Part shown: positions 11,211 through 23,800 of the stretch, piece after piece
Position numbering within the stretch: the first letter of the stretch is position 1
Layout of the letters: each line of letters begins with the position of its first letter
Made by a program: the position numbers and the translations under genes
Assembly: GCA_003868215.1 (NCBI GenBank)
Contig: QWDQ01000061.1
Span: 62,001-126,000, forward strand
Direction of reading: 5' to 3'
DNA length: 64,000 nucleotides
DNA from: Pseudophaeomoniella oleicola
Taxonomy: Eukaryota > Ascomycota > Eurotiomycetes > Phaeomoniellales > Phaeomoniellaceae
The notes under the pieces: generated by a model
Databases searched by the model: none
Seen by the model: the letters and a program-made list of their open reading frames with translations, nothing else
Told to the model about the DNA's origin: nothing

Positions 11211-12319
11211 AGTATGACGATGTCGACTGATCGGTATGTGTTGACCTATTTTCACTGAGCACACTACATATATACCAAATTCTATTTCCTTTCAGAGATT
11301 GACTCTGTTCAATTGCAGGAGAAACGTTACCCTCGACAAGACACCTGTCCCCTAACATTCAGTAGCTAGGGGTCGAGATCAGAACTACCACCAGACGTCC
11401 GACGGTCTCAGCAAGTGGTACAACAAGTTCAAGCCGCATTAGGAAGATCAACATCAAAATCGCAAGTATCCACAATAAGTCTACGGACATGACTCTCGAA
11501 CCACAAGATCTCTCTAATCACCGTACTTGCTTGCTTGCTTGTTTATTTGCATCCTATCCCAACTGTTACCCTCCTGGCCTCCAACAGCCGACGGCTCCCA
11601 AAGCGATCCCTCTCGTCACATAGGCTATTAGCTTCCGACAGTAGATAGTTACGTAGGCGACTACCTACATACGTTCTACAAAAATACCCAAACACTGTCC
11701 TACGCAGAGAAATGGAACGAAGCCACTTCAGTCTCATTGTTTTTTAATATCGCGTTATGATTTTATGGCAGTGTATTCTAAACGAACTGCCTTTTTCTTT
11801 TCTAGGTAGGTATCAAACAATCATCCCAAAGTAAAAAAACCGGCCTGGATCATATTCCCAACGCCCAAATGACCTGCCCTACCCTGACCCTAGCCTACCA
11901 TACCATACCATACCGCTACCCAATATCCTTCGACAAATAAAGGGAGAGGAGGGCGAATGCATGTACATAGGAACAAAAGTGATTCCGTCATCGAGATTGT
12001 CTCCCCCCGCAAATCCAACGGCCCAAAGCCTTTCATTTTCTGGTTCTGATAGCGCCCTCTCTTCCCGAGTACTCTGATTCTCCAGCATTTCCTTGGAGCA
12101 AGTACCTCAATATGCTTACATACACAAAGCGAATAGTTCATCCAGTCCACTTTGATACTTTTTTTGTGAGATATGGCGGTCTTTCCTTCCCACATGGTTC
12201 TGATAGCGCAAAAAGAGATGCGCAGACCAATAGCAGTAGAAACACAACGTAATCTATAACATATGGAAATAATGATCGTAATTTCGGGACACCTCCCAGG
12301 CTGGTACCACTGACATCAT
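11211..12319. other. Intergenic between convergent genes, 1.1 kb
   Basis: 3' flanks of the PWI gene and MDM38. A possible 3'-UTR intron of the PWI gene lies at 11234-11295 (GTATGT ... CCTTTCAG). Short tandem words occur: TTGC repeats near 11527 and CCATA repeats near 11893-11912. The small minus-strand frames have no domain. Confidence 0.45.
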
Positions 12320-14119
12320 TCACTCTTTCGTGTTCTGCTTCGTTTCTTTTTCATTCTTACCCTGTTCCACAGCATCCTGTTCGGCTTCTTGAGCCTCTTT
12401 GCTCTCCTCGGACTGCCCAGGTTGCTCAGCCTTCTTGGCTTCCTTAGCTACCTGCTTAGGCTTTTCCTCTGGGTCAATGTCCTCTGTGTCTTTCACCTTT
12501 TCTTTTCCAGTCTCTTCATTCGCCTGATCCTGTTCGTTTTCCTCCTCAATCAGCTCCTGTTGTTCTTTCAATACCTCTAGTCTTTGTTTGTTCGTGGCGG
12601 CGCCTTCGGCATTATGGACTTCTAGTTCGATTTCGTGGAAGAGTTCTTCTGGAATGGAGGAGAGAACAGCTTGAAGGGCCTCAATTTGAGTGTCGATCTC
12701 GCTGTCAGAGCTACGGCCAGACGAGGTGTACATGTAAGCGTTGCTAAGGACGAGAAGCGTGGACGGAACACCATATGTTAGACGAAGGTCCAGCCATGAT
12801 TGGAGATCTTCTCGAAGCTTGGCTGGAGGAAGTCCGTGCGTAGGCAAACCTCGAGAGGCACATGCCATTTGCAGCTCTGGGACGGAGAGCGAGTCGACGC
12901 CTTCAAAGGAGATAGCTCTATCATCACGCTTGATTTGACGCATACGATGACGAATCTGGTAACGGAGCATTGCATCGGTTCCAAATGTATTGAGATTCAT
13001 ATACTTGCACATGCCCACCAATTGTGGCCGGGAGAGGTTATCGAGGGTAAGATCATCTTTGAAGATCTTACAGACCTTGATAACATCGTCGTGCGTCGGC
13101 TGTTCACCCGTGGCGCGGACTTTGCGGAAGAACTCTGTGAATTCTTCCTTTTTAGCGTTGACAGCTGAGATGGGTAGACCCGATTCTCTCATAGTGTTGC
13201 GAAGGAATTGTGAAACGCTCTTCCGTGTAGCACGCAGATGAGCTGCTTTCTTCTCGCGAGAACTTTGGCCCTCGTACGTTGAGGGAAGAAGGTTAGGAAA
13301 GAGCTTAAGGGCGACTGGTAGGAGCAGCTCGGCAAATGGTACGACCACGAAGACTGAGAACGGTACGAGCCGACCAAGGTCTTGCACTGTACGTTTTAAC
13401 TGTTTCTCGTTAGCAGGATGGACGGTGAGTATGATTAGAAGATACGAACTTGTCTACTTTCTCTCCGAGAAAGCTCGTAGCCAGCTGCCATTTTGAACGC
13501 AAGTTTTGACGAAATCTTGACCTCTGTTGCCAACAGCTTCGTACCATCCCAATAGTGTTGTACTTCTTTCTTTATCTTCTGCCCCAGCGTGAGCTTTTTG
13601 TTTTCATCTTTCTTCTCAGCCAGCTTCTTGTCTCCTGCTTTCGAAGTAACTGCTTTATCTGTTGCGAGTTCGCTCAGAGTCGCACCTTCAAGCGCTTTCG
13701 TCTTATCCACGGCAGTAGGCAATTTCCTCCCGTGTTCATCCACTGTAACATGTGATTTCAAATCTTCATTTGACGATGCTTTAGCATCCCCTTTTGGAAG
13801 CGGCTTTTGGGCCTCTCTAGCATTGAATCCGGGGGGTGGAAAATTGCCACTGCCATGACCTTGTGTCGATGTTTCTGTAGAATATGATCTTTCTGGTAAA
13901 AGGATTGCTAACGCTGAGGTCTGAGAGCGAAGACCCCTGGAATTGAACGAAAGCGAAGAACGAGTCGATGCGACACTCAATCGGGAGGATGGAACAGTGA
14001 ACCGGCTCGCTGGCAGTGGTCAACACATGGACTGCAGCCTTCAAGCTCTGATGATACTTACAATTGAGAACAGTCCGCCTTGCCGCAGCACCGCTGACAA
14101 GTCTGGTTGAGGAGCTCAT
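12320..14119 (-). CDS. MDM38: Mitochondrial inner-membrane protein of the LETM1 family (Mdm38)
   Basis: Three exons on the minus strand: 14062-14119, 13450-14009 and 12320-13399, giving 565 aa. The N-terminus is a basic, Ser-rich mitochondrial presequence (MSSSTRLVSGAAARRTVLN). The LETM1 core follows: KIKKEVQHYWDGTKLLATEV, YELSRRESRQ, LKRTVQDLGRLVPFSVFVVV with the single membrane span, then the ribosome-binding region (RDDRAISFEGVDSL, LPPAKLREDLQSWLDLRL). The C-terminus is a charged Glu/Lys coiled-coil-like tail. The family supports K+/H+ exchange and volume control in mitochondria, and in yeast helps export mitochondrially made proteins. The second intron (13400-13449) uses the weak donor GTTCGT; choosing it and the AAACAG acceptor rebuilds the conserved RRESRQ-LKRTVQDLG block exactly, so I trust the model. 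Confidence 0.93.
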
Positions 14120-14730
14120 CCTAAGTTTCGGGTTGAAAAGTGGCGCAAATAAGGAGAGGATTGGGTCGGCTAAGAAAAGACTGATGGTGTTTATGTAGGT
14201 TGCACAAGTATGGCCCTACAGTGATCGATCGTTCGTAGGCTTGAGGTATGAGACTGGCAGCGTTGTGATATCGCTCGCTGCCTAGGTTGGTAGAACAGTT
14301 CCAGTTGTTAGAATGCTGAATGATGTCTAATCACGTGACTTGTTTGTACCGAAGGCGGCGATTATACGGAGTTTTCAGCACGGTCATGGCAGGTCGGTCC
14401 GGCGATTACATCTTAGCTCCGCAATAGTGCCCCGATTGTGTCTATCGATCGTAACTCGGAAGTTCACAAGTTCGGTCAGACGTTCCATTTTCTATCTGTA
14501 GCACATATACAAAAAGGAGCCTTTGAGCTACCTAGCTGTTCTCTGTCACCTATACTTCCATCGGGTATCTCGTCAAAGCTGTATGAAATTGTGAAGATCG
14601 CCGCCCCATGCAAAACAGAGCAATGCACCCATGAAACGTGGGGCATCAATGATTCTGGTACTTTTCGCTTTTGATAGAATTGAAAACACAGATAGAAAGT
14701 CGTCAGTAGAATGAAGGTATCGTTTACCCA
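14120..14730. other. MDM38 promoter and LOS1 3' flank
   Basis: About 610 bp between two minus-strand genes. Apart from a TCACGTGA element, nothing coding is supported; the 78-codon plus-strand frame at 14438-14674 has no features. Confidence 0.5.
14331..14338. promoter_or_regulatory. TCACGTGA E-box palindrome upstream of MDM38
   Basis: A perfect 8-bp palindrome with the CACGTG core, 212 bp upstream of the MDM38 start codon. CACGTG is the site of Cbf1/Pho4/USF-type bHLH factors. Functional use here is inferred from position only. Confidence 0.45.
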
Positions 14731-17700
14731 TCAAGCTTGGCCCATTGCACCCGCGACCACTGAGATGAAGTATTTCCTCCACTCCCGGACATCTAGACTT
14801 ACAAGTTTTGAAAGATACTCATCAATCATAGGCTCACTCATTCCCATATTTCTAAGCTCTTGATTACGGAGCCAGTCCAAGTACTCGTTGCCAGTCTTGA
14901 GATAGATGTTCTTCTGCAAAGTTGCCGCCTCTTGTAGAACTTGTCGTGATTGGGCATCTTTGGGGTTGAATGATGGAGTCGCAGGTAGAGCCCAGCAGAG
15001 TGGCGAGAAGCGAGCAATCATGAACTGATCAAAGCCAGGAAGTGAAGGAGCTGGTATTGTGCCATCTGCGACGTCAGGACCACCCCAGACAGCGGACATC
15101 CTGCTCAGTACTTGGAATGCCATTTTTGCGGTTGGGAAATCATCCGCGTCTTTTGCAAATTGTTCAATGGAGGATACGATGGTTTCAAACATGGCCTGAT
15201 TCGTTGAAGAAACAATTACGGATCCGAGGTCATTGTTCAGAACGACGAGTAGGAAGTTGAGATATTCCCGTTTCAATTCATTGTGCTGAATCTCGTCGTC
15301 GGTCCCAAGCGCTGGTGAAGAGAGCGAAGCGAAGATACGCTGGAGGAAGGGGGTGAGCAACGTGTCAAGGATGCTGTAAACCTCAGCCTTGAAACCAAAG
15401 ACTACTTGTTCGAGCAAACGGAGAAAGAGAGCCATCTCGTCTTGAGAAGAGCTCTGGACTAAGAGACCTTCGATCCAGCGGGGGAGTTGTGGGAGAATGT
15501 GAGATCCAAGAACACCGAGCAACCGAGAGAAAGTATGCCTTGCTGCTGTGCGGATATCAAAAGAGCTACCCAAGGAGTCTAAAGCTGTCAGCGTCGCCTC
15601 GGAAACACGAGCGAAAGCCTCTTGGACTTGCTCTGCAGGCGGTCCTGATGCACTCGTAACACCGGGCATCCAGTCAGAGAAGCCTCGGGCAAGAGCGCCC
15701 AAAGCCATGATATCGTGATGGATCTGTGCGTTGGCTCGTTCGTCCCCTGAAGTGGCCACGGCAAGGTTCTGTTGGATATCGATAAACACCGGATTCATGA
15801 CTGTTTCAACGAAAATGACTTGGTTTTCCACTGGAACAGAGGAAGTACCACAAATCAAGCCAACGGCTTCAAATAGGTATAGCTGGCTCGTGAACACAGT
15901 ATCCGAAGAATCTCGGTCTTCAGATGACATGTCATCTTCTTCCTTATCAGAGGGTACTTCGGCCTTTATGGTGAGCAGATCGGCCATGTTTTCTATGACG
16001 ATCTGTGCCACATTGCCAATGAAGGATCGGAGAGTCCTACAGAATCGTTGAAACAAATACCAGGACCTCAATCTGACTTTCGTATGAGAACTATGAATCA
16101 TGCGTAGAAAGCTTTCAAGGACTGGAGTGATGAATTGCGTGTGGTGCTCGAAAAAGCTGCTGTACCTGACGCATATTTCGCCGTAACCAAGCTGAGTTGC
16201 TGGATGATTGAAAGAAGTAAAGTCTGGCCTTGAGTTAGAACCTCATCGACGTAGTTGGGGGTCTCATAAACTTACCGCACTCCACCAACCTCAACATCAT
16301 CTCAACTAAACGCTCAGAAGCTCTGGAGTTTGGCCTTCCTTTCTGATACAATCCACCAGATTTCATACAAAGATCACCAAACGAGAACATCTCATGTAGT
16401 GCCAGCTCAAGGTCTCTCCAGTCCAATTGCGAGCCTTGGGTACGGAGTGACCCGAAGGTTTGGAAAACAAGACCTGAGACGGCATCCACATATAATTGTT
16501 CGTCTGCGCCAGCAATCGCGTTTTCGAGAACATGCAAACGTTTTCTTAGGTCTTGAAATTCTGCCTCGTCTGTCTCGTCATCGTCTTCTCCCCACGCCGA
16601 CGATTCGTCGTATCTCATTTTCCGGAAAGTAGCTTGTAGGATCGGTAGCAAAATCACGGCGTTTTGAGGCCCTCTGAGACCTTCCTTTGCGTTCCTTCGC
16701 AAAAGGGTAAGTAGATCCGTTGTCGCAGGGATCACCGTTGAGCAGACCTCATCATATTCATCCGAGAAGAACCGGAGTAAATGGGGCATAAAATTGTGAA
16801 GGAGCGTCTCGGCACGAGCCCAGACTTCGCTCTCATTGCTCTCTGTATCAAGTACTCTCACAATATCAGTGACTGTGATGTTGACAAGCTTAGCAACGGT
16901 TTCTGCCAGGTCTGTGTCATAATCTGAGCTCTTTTGATTAGACAAAGGGGGACATGCAATAAGCTGGGCCACAACATTCTCTAAGTTGAGGAAAGTGATC
17001 ATGTCCACTTTGTCAGGCGCTTTCATCTTCTTCCCCGTGATTTCAGTGAAAACATCCACCGCTGCATCTCTAGCATCGTCTTGACCCCGACCAGAACGCT
17101 GAGCTCTGCCCAACTGCTGGAATAGGAGGTCCAACATCTGTTGGTTCACTACTAAGCCTATATCAACCCAACTGACCCATTTGCCTATGGCTTTCAGACA
17201 AAATTCGGCGATTTTGTCATTCTCAAGCCTCCAATGAGCTAGTATCTCTTGCCATGACAATGCGATCTTCTGGACATCTCTCTGTCTTATCAAGTCTTTC
17301 AAAGCGTTGGCCCTGTCTTGCTCCTCTCTTGACCTGAGCAATAGTGTATCACCGATCTCATCCGAGATTGAGTTGATCACTCGGAGGTAGAATATGACGC
17401 CCGCATAGTTGTCTCTTGAGCCACCTGCTAACGCTAGGAGGTCTTCGAAAAAGGATTGCCACCCATTTGCGTAGAGCGTCGAAAATAAAACGGTAAGACT
17501 TTGTGCCAGCTTGTTCTGCACCGGAGGGTTCTCCCCAGTGCCCGCCTCCCCGTTGATCCTTCTAACAGTTCGTCCCAGGTGCTCCAGTAGCCGATCCTTT
17601 ACGCCTAATAAGCTTGCGCTGTCAATCTGTCCACTGTTGATCGCATTGTTGACGATGTCGAGACAGAAGATTCTTATAGGCTCGCTGTGCCGAGGCTCAT

Positions 17701-17964
17701 GAGTAAAGATATTTAGACATGGATGCCAGCCTGAGGGATCGGTGCGGAGTGCATTGACATAGTCGAATGCCTGCTGTTTGAGCTCTTGTGAGGACGTAGG
17801 TGAATAGGCTATCTCAATAGCCGAGACGAGCTGTATAGAGAGCCAAGGTCAGCCTCCAGCTTCACAAACTGTGAACAGGCGGGGTATGTGAGGGCGTCTC
17901 ATTGCTGTAATGATGGCGCAACAACAGCAACTTTGGAAAAGATTCAACATACCTGTTCTTCCAT
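14731..17964 (-). CDS. LOS1: Exportin-T, nuclear tRNA export receptor (Los1)
   Basis: Three exons on the minus strand: 17953-17964, 16276-17830 and 14731-16199, giving 1011 aa, the usual size of the family. The first exon is only 12 nt (M-E-E-Q) and joins [20 protein letters not shown], the first HEAT helix of exportin-T. Recognisable stretches are [79 protein letters not shown] and [20 protein letters not shown]. It is an all-helical karyopherin-beta that carries tRNA out of the nucleus with Ran-GTP. The 76-bp second intron joins VEC to [13 protein letters not shown] in phase. The C-terminus (VVAGAMGQA) ends cleanly at a TGA. Confidence 0.93.
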
Positions 17965-18619
17965 TCTGTCGGTAACAACCGCTCCAGGTATAACGTCTCA
18001 GGGGTATATGTAGACGATATGGGACCCCAGAGACGAAGTCTTGGTCTTCTCTCTGAGGGTTAATGAAGTTATCTCCAAATCATTGGGATATTAGTAGAGA
18101 GCCGCGATGGACTCCGGGAATTTAGTCCATTTTCACTGTGGTTGCTCCAGTGAAAGCTTCTGTGTAACCAGGTCGTGCAATATGGTATCTGGGGGCTGAA
18201 ATGGTCCAGTACTTCAATATCTGATGCTGCCTGACCGTTCTGCTATGCTCGTGCGCCTTCGGTGGAAATTATTGATGCCAAGTCATCGGTACGGCGGGGC
18301 GGTGACAACGTCCTTAAAAGGCCCCACGAGAGGCTAAAAGTCCAAAAGTCGCACTCTCCTATCGGCAATGACATGCAATATACAGAATAAAGGTCCATGC
18401 TCACTTTACAGCAATCGCATTATGAAGGCTCACATTCACGAAGGTGCCTTTGAGACAATTGTGCCATGATGTCTACGTGGGTGACATTTTGAAAAACTCA
18501 TCAACAGGTCCACCATAGCGAAAAGATAGCCAGAAACGAGAGATACATGATATATACATAATGCAATGGTTGTACAGGGTATCGACAGCTATAGAAATTG
18601 ACATGTGGCTCTTCATTCG
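17965..18619. other. LOS1 promoter region
   Basis: 655 bp between LOS1 and the 3' end of the next minus-strand gene. No coding potential or clear regulatory element recognised. Confidence 0.5.
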
Positions 18620-19891
18620 TCACGAATCTTCAACTTCCTTTCGCTTTCTCTTCCACGTCCATTGCCATAGTCTCCTTCTATTCCTCATCCTGATTGTACC
18701 CCTCTCAGTCTCGTGCGGGTTTGTATCTGATAGCTGGTCGCTTACACCTCCGGTAACAGCAGCCCGTGTATTATCTAATGGCCAAGTGAAAGCTTCGAGA
18801 TGGGTTGCCAAATTATGTTCGAAGCAAGAATAGGCTCCAACGCTTCCGTCTGAATGTTGGAGACGCCGCGCTTCATAAGTCGAGCCTGCTGGTCTTTCGA
18901 CCGGATGTAATGCTCCCTTAGGATTCGTCGGTGTTGGACGATATTCTGCTAGGGGTGCTGGCCTGCTCGATTTTCGGCGGTCTGCCTTGAATGCGAAGGA
19001 CAGGCGGTCAAAAGAAGATTTACCAAACAATGGAAACTCTGGGTCTAGAATCTGGCTTGGTGTGAGAACTGCGCGAGAAGGTGATCGTGTGCCTGATCGT
19101 GACAGATCAGGAGCTGAAGGACACGGACGCAACATCCCGGAGGGAGATCGTATCTTGATTCGCTCCGATATTTCGTCACCGATGTGCTCTAAACCGTCAT
19201 GTTGAGGAGATGATTCCCTCGGCGTGGGCGGAAACACGGAAAAGCGTCTGGAGGTGGCGAAGCTCTGTGGCGATCTTGAACTCGATGGCGGTGCACCATG
19301 TGCTGTAGAAGGCCGTCTTGAGGCTTTGTCGGCTGCCTGTCGCATTCGCGGCGTCAAGGGAGATTGGAGGAGGGTTGGATCTGGGAAGGACGTATCCATA
19401 GGCCCCTGCAAGAAAGATGGGGAGGCTGTCGAGATATCCGGCCTTAGCCGTGTTTTTGTTACGTCGATACGGAGATGAGATTTCTCATTCTGCCGTTGTC
19501 GCGATGCTGGGGATATCTTCCTCTCTAGTACTCGATCATCTTTCGGCGCCGGAAGCGGCTTCCTTTTGATAACCGAGGAAGTTGGCGTCGTCTGTTCGTC
19601 TGTGGCTATGGCGAACGAGGTTTCAAGTAACGATGAACGTGGACCTGAGTCTACAAGCGTTGTCCAAACCGTAGCTGCGTCGCTTTTGTCGGTCAACTTC
19701 GATTGAATTAAAGCAACGAGCCCAGGCGAGAGTCTGGATTTCTTCTCTGACGTATGCAAGATTCCCTTTCGTGTTTCGGCTCGGCCTGCTCCCTCATGAA
19801 ATGAAGAGTCCGGGCGCAAAGATGGCTGAATAGTAATAAGGCGAGCCTTTTGCATTCGCGGAGCCACTTGGGGAACAGCCTCCGCCATCAT
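18620..19891 (-). CDS. Hypothetical protein, Ser/Pro/Arg-rich, probably disordered
   Basis: A single-exon frame of 423 aa starting at the first of two adjacent ATGs. I do not recognise a family. The one segment that looks folded is near the N-terminus (KSRLSPGLVALIQSKLTDKS), about residues 50-70. The rest is rich in Ser-Pro and Arg-Ser motifs (PLTPRMRQAADKASRRPSTA, RRFSVFPPTPRESSPQHD, SRSGTRSPSRAVLTPSQILD), which suits a phosphoregulated scaffold. The C-terminus ends in a basic Trp/Arg patch (RNRRRLWQWTWKRKRKEVE). It sits between LOS1 and separase, all on the minus strand with separate promoters. The open frame is long and intron-free, so a real gene is likely, but the function is unknown. 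Confidence 0.65.
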   Translation of the reverse strand: MMAEAVPQVAPRMQKARLITIQPSLRPDSSFHEGAGRAETRKGILHTSEKKSRLSPGLVALIQSKLTDKSDAATVWTTLVDSGPRSSLLETSFAIATDEQTTPTSSVIKRKPLPAPKDDRVLERKISPASRQRQNEKSHLRIDVTKTRLRPDISTASPSFLQGPMDTSFPDPTLLQSPLTPRMRQAADKASRRPSTAHGAPPSSSRSPQSFATSRRFSVFPPTPRESSPQHDGLEHIGDEISERIKIRSPSGMLRPCPSAPDLSRSGTRSPSRAVLTPSQILDPEFPLFGKSSFDRLSFAFKADRRKSSRPAPLAEYRPTPTNPKGALHPVERPAGSTYEARRLQHSDGSVGAYSCFEHNLATHLEAFTWPLDNTRAAVTGGVSDQLSDTNPHETERGTIRMRNRRRLWQWTWKRKRKEVEDS

Positions 19892-20831
19892 GGTGGCTAT
19901 GACATGATATTGTTCTACCGCTCTTTCGAAGGTGCGGGCTTAGGGAGATTCGAGGACCAATGCGCAAATATTCAAGTTTACAATGCTGAAAGCACAGGGA
20001 GTGAAAAAGGAAAAGAGAAATATCACTGAGACCAGCGCAAGTTGCAGAGCAGGGTATGGCCCCTGCTAAACCCATAGAGACCTACCAAGCCGACAACTAC
20101 TATTATCGGGAGGCCATTGGACAATGGCGCCATCCCTGCCTATCCATAGGTATAGACATCAGTGACAACGTACAGGATTACTTGTTGCACTAACTTGGTG
20201 CAGGCACAGGCGTCTTTTCAGATACTGGATATCGTCAAAAGTGGTAAGAACCATGGTACGTGCACAAGCTATTTGGGAAATGTTTGTCCCTAAACTCAAC
20301 CCAAATCTCCGACTGTTGCAGATCGTAAACCCCATTCAGGAAATCAGGGATGCTGATCTTCGTTGAAGCAGGTCATGTTCTTGATGCCAAAGAGCGCCAA
20401 AATCACCTAGTCCATGTTATAAAACCTCCTGATTGTTGGGGCTCGTGGTATGTGAGCGAGCCTGGAGTCGTCGGTCGAATTTATTTAGCAGGGTTCGTGG
20501 CACGAGTTGATATGATCGCCGGAGACAGCGATCATGAAGATCAGAAGATGTACTACGGTACTACGTACATAATACACATACTAAGGTCTTCTTGAACGAC
20601 ATGAGTCCACTTGCTGATCATAATAACGTAATACTTGGTCAAAGAGCCAGAAAATGAACGAATGTACAGTACACTTAAAGAAAGGGTATCAAATGATGCG
20701 AGCTCGGCGAATACTATGTACACTCCCAAGCGCTCCTGTCCGGCCTTCAATAAACGCCGGCGTTATGCTCCAGTCCAATGTATCGAAGTTCAACTTATAC
20801 GCAAGTACACATACCCAAGGTACCTGTTTTA
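19892..20831. other. Intergenic, 0.9 kb, between the hypothetical gene and separase
   Basis: Promoter of the hypothetical gene and 3' flank of ESP1. Short plus-strand frames (20350-20595, 20635-20862) have no domain. It includes TACTACGGTACTACGTAC near 20550, a relative of the TACTACGTAGTA words found elsewhere. Confidence 0.5.
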
Positions 20832-23800
20832 TCATTTCAGAAACACCCCTGGTATGCCGTAGATGACTGGTGCTGCACCGTTTAGATATCGTAACACACA
20901 TGCATCCCTTCCCTTAGCCACGGCTTCCCCCAAAGCCACCTTACCCCTCGCAGCCTCCCCCCCGAAGATACTGGACGGGTCTTCCGTAATGGGCTGGGGA
21001 GATTTCTTTCTCCTTGCCTTGCCTTTCAAAGTCGGCTCTCTTTGTTCGAGGTGACAGGGTTCCAGGAGCCCCCAATTCACGAAAGTTCGCATAGCGAACC
21101 TGTCAATATCTTTGTCTGTAACATCCCACAAGGTTCCAACTACAGCTGGAGCTCCACCGTGCATGTAGTTCCATGGGACACCATATGGTTCGTATTGCCC
21201 GGCCTCGTGCATTAGAACGCTTGAACAACCCATCAAAAATGTTGTTGCACAATGTGTCAATTTCCGAATTGTCCGGCCGCGAACGTACTGGGCACCAGAA
21301 CCGTGCCCGAAATAGAAGAACAGGGATGAAGAGGTGAGGCAAGATGTGAATTCGCTTTCAGTAGGAGCTCGGCAAAGGATCGAGGAGTACGATGGCTGGG
21401 CAGTCTCTAAAGCGGTGGAAAAGGTAGCTTGCGTCCCAGATAGATCCGTGGATGGATTGAGAATATATGAGCCCAAGGTAGAATCAATGTACACACCGTC
21501 TGTTTGCGTACCTCCTTGCCCCTGGACGCGAGGTAGCCTTTTCTGAAGGCAGCGTAGAGATGGAAGGCGAGAAACAGATCTATTCTTCAGACAGGGGAGT
21601 GATTCCCACGGGAAGCATAGTAGGTCCTTAGACGGTATGAGAACAATATGCTCGATGGAGGATGCCTTTTTCCTCTGTTCCATGGAGCTGTGGTAGCTCT
21701 GAAGGGCATCTAGAGTCTCGACAGCCATCATGTCGAAATCGATCTCGTCGTAAGCGTTATGTTCACCTGAAAATTGGAGGATATCCACAACAAATGCCAA
21801 AAGATCGGCAACTGCATCGTCGAGATCTGTGGTATCAGGCTCACCAATACCTAAGAACAGCTCGACGACGCTATCGTTGATTCTGACACGTTCTCCCTTT
21901 GATGATTTTTTACGAGACGGTAGGTGGCTATCAAGAATGCGGTGCAGGCGCTGCGAAAAGCCAGCGAAGCTGGCATGATCAGGGGTACCAGGGGCGAAAA
22001 TGCCTCGGAAGCCAGCGAGCCACAAGTTTTCGATGTTTTCCAGCAAGCCTCCCAGTCGTTGATCAAGGCATTCACGCTGACGCCACCATTCCTTCTTAAA
22101 TGCCTTGTCTGCCCTATCACCTGTGCAATGAGCTGTAGTATTTGCGTGAGATATAATATCTAAGAGTTCAGCTCGACAGGACTCATAGTTGAACACATCA
22201 TCCTCTTCATCTTCTTCATTCAACCTCTCAATAGGTAAACGAAGTGTGAAAGGCTTGCCCCCGTGCTGCATCCTGTTTAACAACATGTCTTTTTTGTCTT
22301 CGGTAATTATCATGGTAACGACTGTCCAGTTCGTTGGCAGATTAAGAAGGATATCTTCACACAAAGAAGCGACATCCGACAAACATACTTCACCCTCTCC
22401 TCCTGGATGATCTAAGGTTGGCCATTGCGATATCCGTTCCCAATGCTGAAGTTCTACATCAGCGTGGATACCGGCACTGTCTCGGTCTGTTCCTGTCACG
22501 CTCAGACAGTGGGCGTCGCTTGAGAGCTTTGATTGTTCCAGCTGAAAGTTCGTATTGACTGAGGAGAGCAGCAAAGTCGTCTTGACCTCGAGTTCTTTCA
22601 AGCTTCCAAGGTGGAGGAGTGAGCCACAGGATCGAAAGGCCTTCTCATCTTGTTTCAGAATATTCTGCACCTGTTCTAGCAACTTGAAAGGCTCCGCTTC
22701 AATAGCTTCTTGGAAAGTTCCCTGCAGCGCTGCCTCGTTCCTAGTTTTTCGCGGGCGTTTCGTTGTTGGCACTGGTGCCTTCTGGACTGATTTGCTTACG
22801 TTTGACTTGGTAGGCAAACTTTTTGATGGCCAGGAGATTGTGGAATCAAGAAGAATACTATGCACAGAATTCTCCAAAAGCAGCTCTTTCGCCCGCCCAA
22901 ATAGAGCAGCGACTCGCACAGGCAGAGAGGCGAATGCACTGTCGACCTGCCTGCTTTTGCCCGATAGTTCTATCGCTTCACGTATGCGGTTCGCTCGCGT
23001 GAGTATATTGACTTTCTGCCAGTTTAGATCATCTAACATTGTCAAGGCCTGCATTTGCGAGAGGTTGCATGGCCGGTTATGGCTGGAATCCTCACTACTT
23101 TTTGCAGGTTGTCGACTAGGCAGCTTAGCTGCATTTTTGGCCCCTGTTCCACGATGAGGTTTGGAGACACTTGCTTTGGAACTACCTCTGAGCTTGACTC
23201 TATCATTAAACTGTGTCTGTCTCGCTTGATTACTGTCCAGACACCCGGAGATGATGTTGGCGGGGACGGGGTTTCGTTCCAATGCAATAGAAACATCTTT
23301 TAAATATTGCAGCGCCTGCTCGACGTTACCCTCCATCAAGCAGCCGTTGGATAGGACGGTATTCATGTGCACCATGAGAGAAACCGATAGTGGCTCAGAT
23401 CTGTTATGACAAAGCGTCTGCAAAAGATCTCTAGCAGCGTCGTTGCGTCCGGAACGCAGATAGATCTCCGCCAAAACTGCATCTACCTGGATCAGCCGAG
23501 ACGATGACCCAGTTCCTTTGGCCACCTTCTTAGCCTGTTCGGCAAAGTAAACGGCGTCCTGGAAAAGGCCGTTATGCGTCGCGATAGACGACATGTTGAG
23601 TAGGCTTCGTACGTGGAGATCAATATGCGGCCAGAACTTCGGGCCACTATAATTATCGGTCTCGTTACACTCGCACTGTCCTGTGGACATGGTCGCGAAC
23701 TTGTCTATCAAGTTCACCATGGTCGACTCATACTTTTCTTCTTGTCCAGTTTCAGATTTCGTTGACCGCCCATGCTTGTCTACACGCTCTAGCATAGCCC

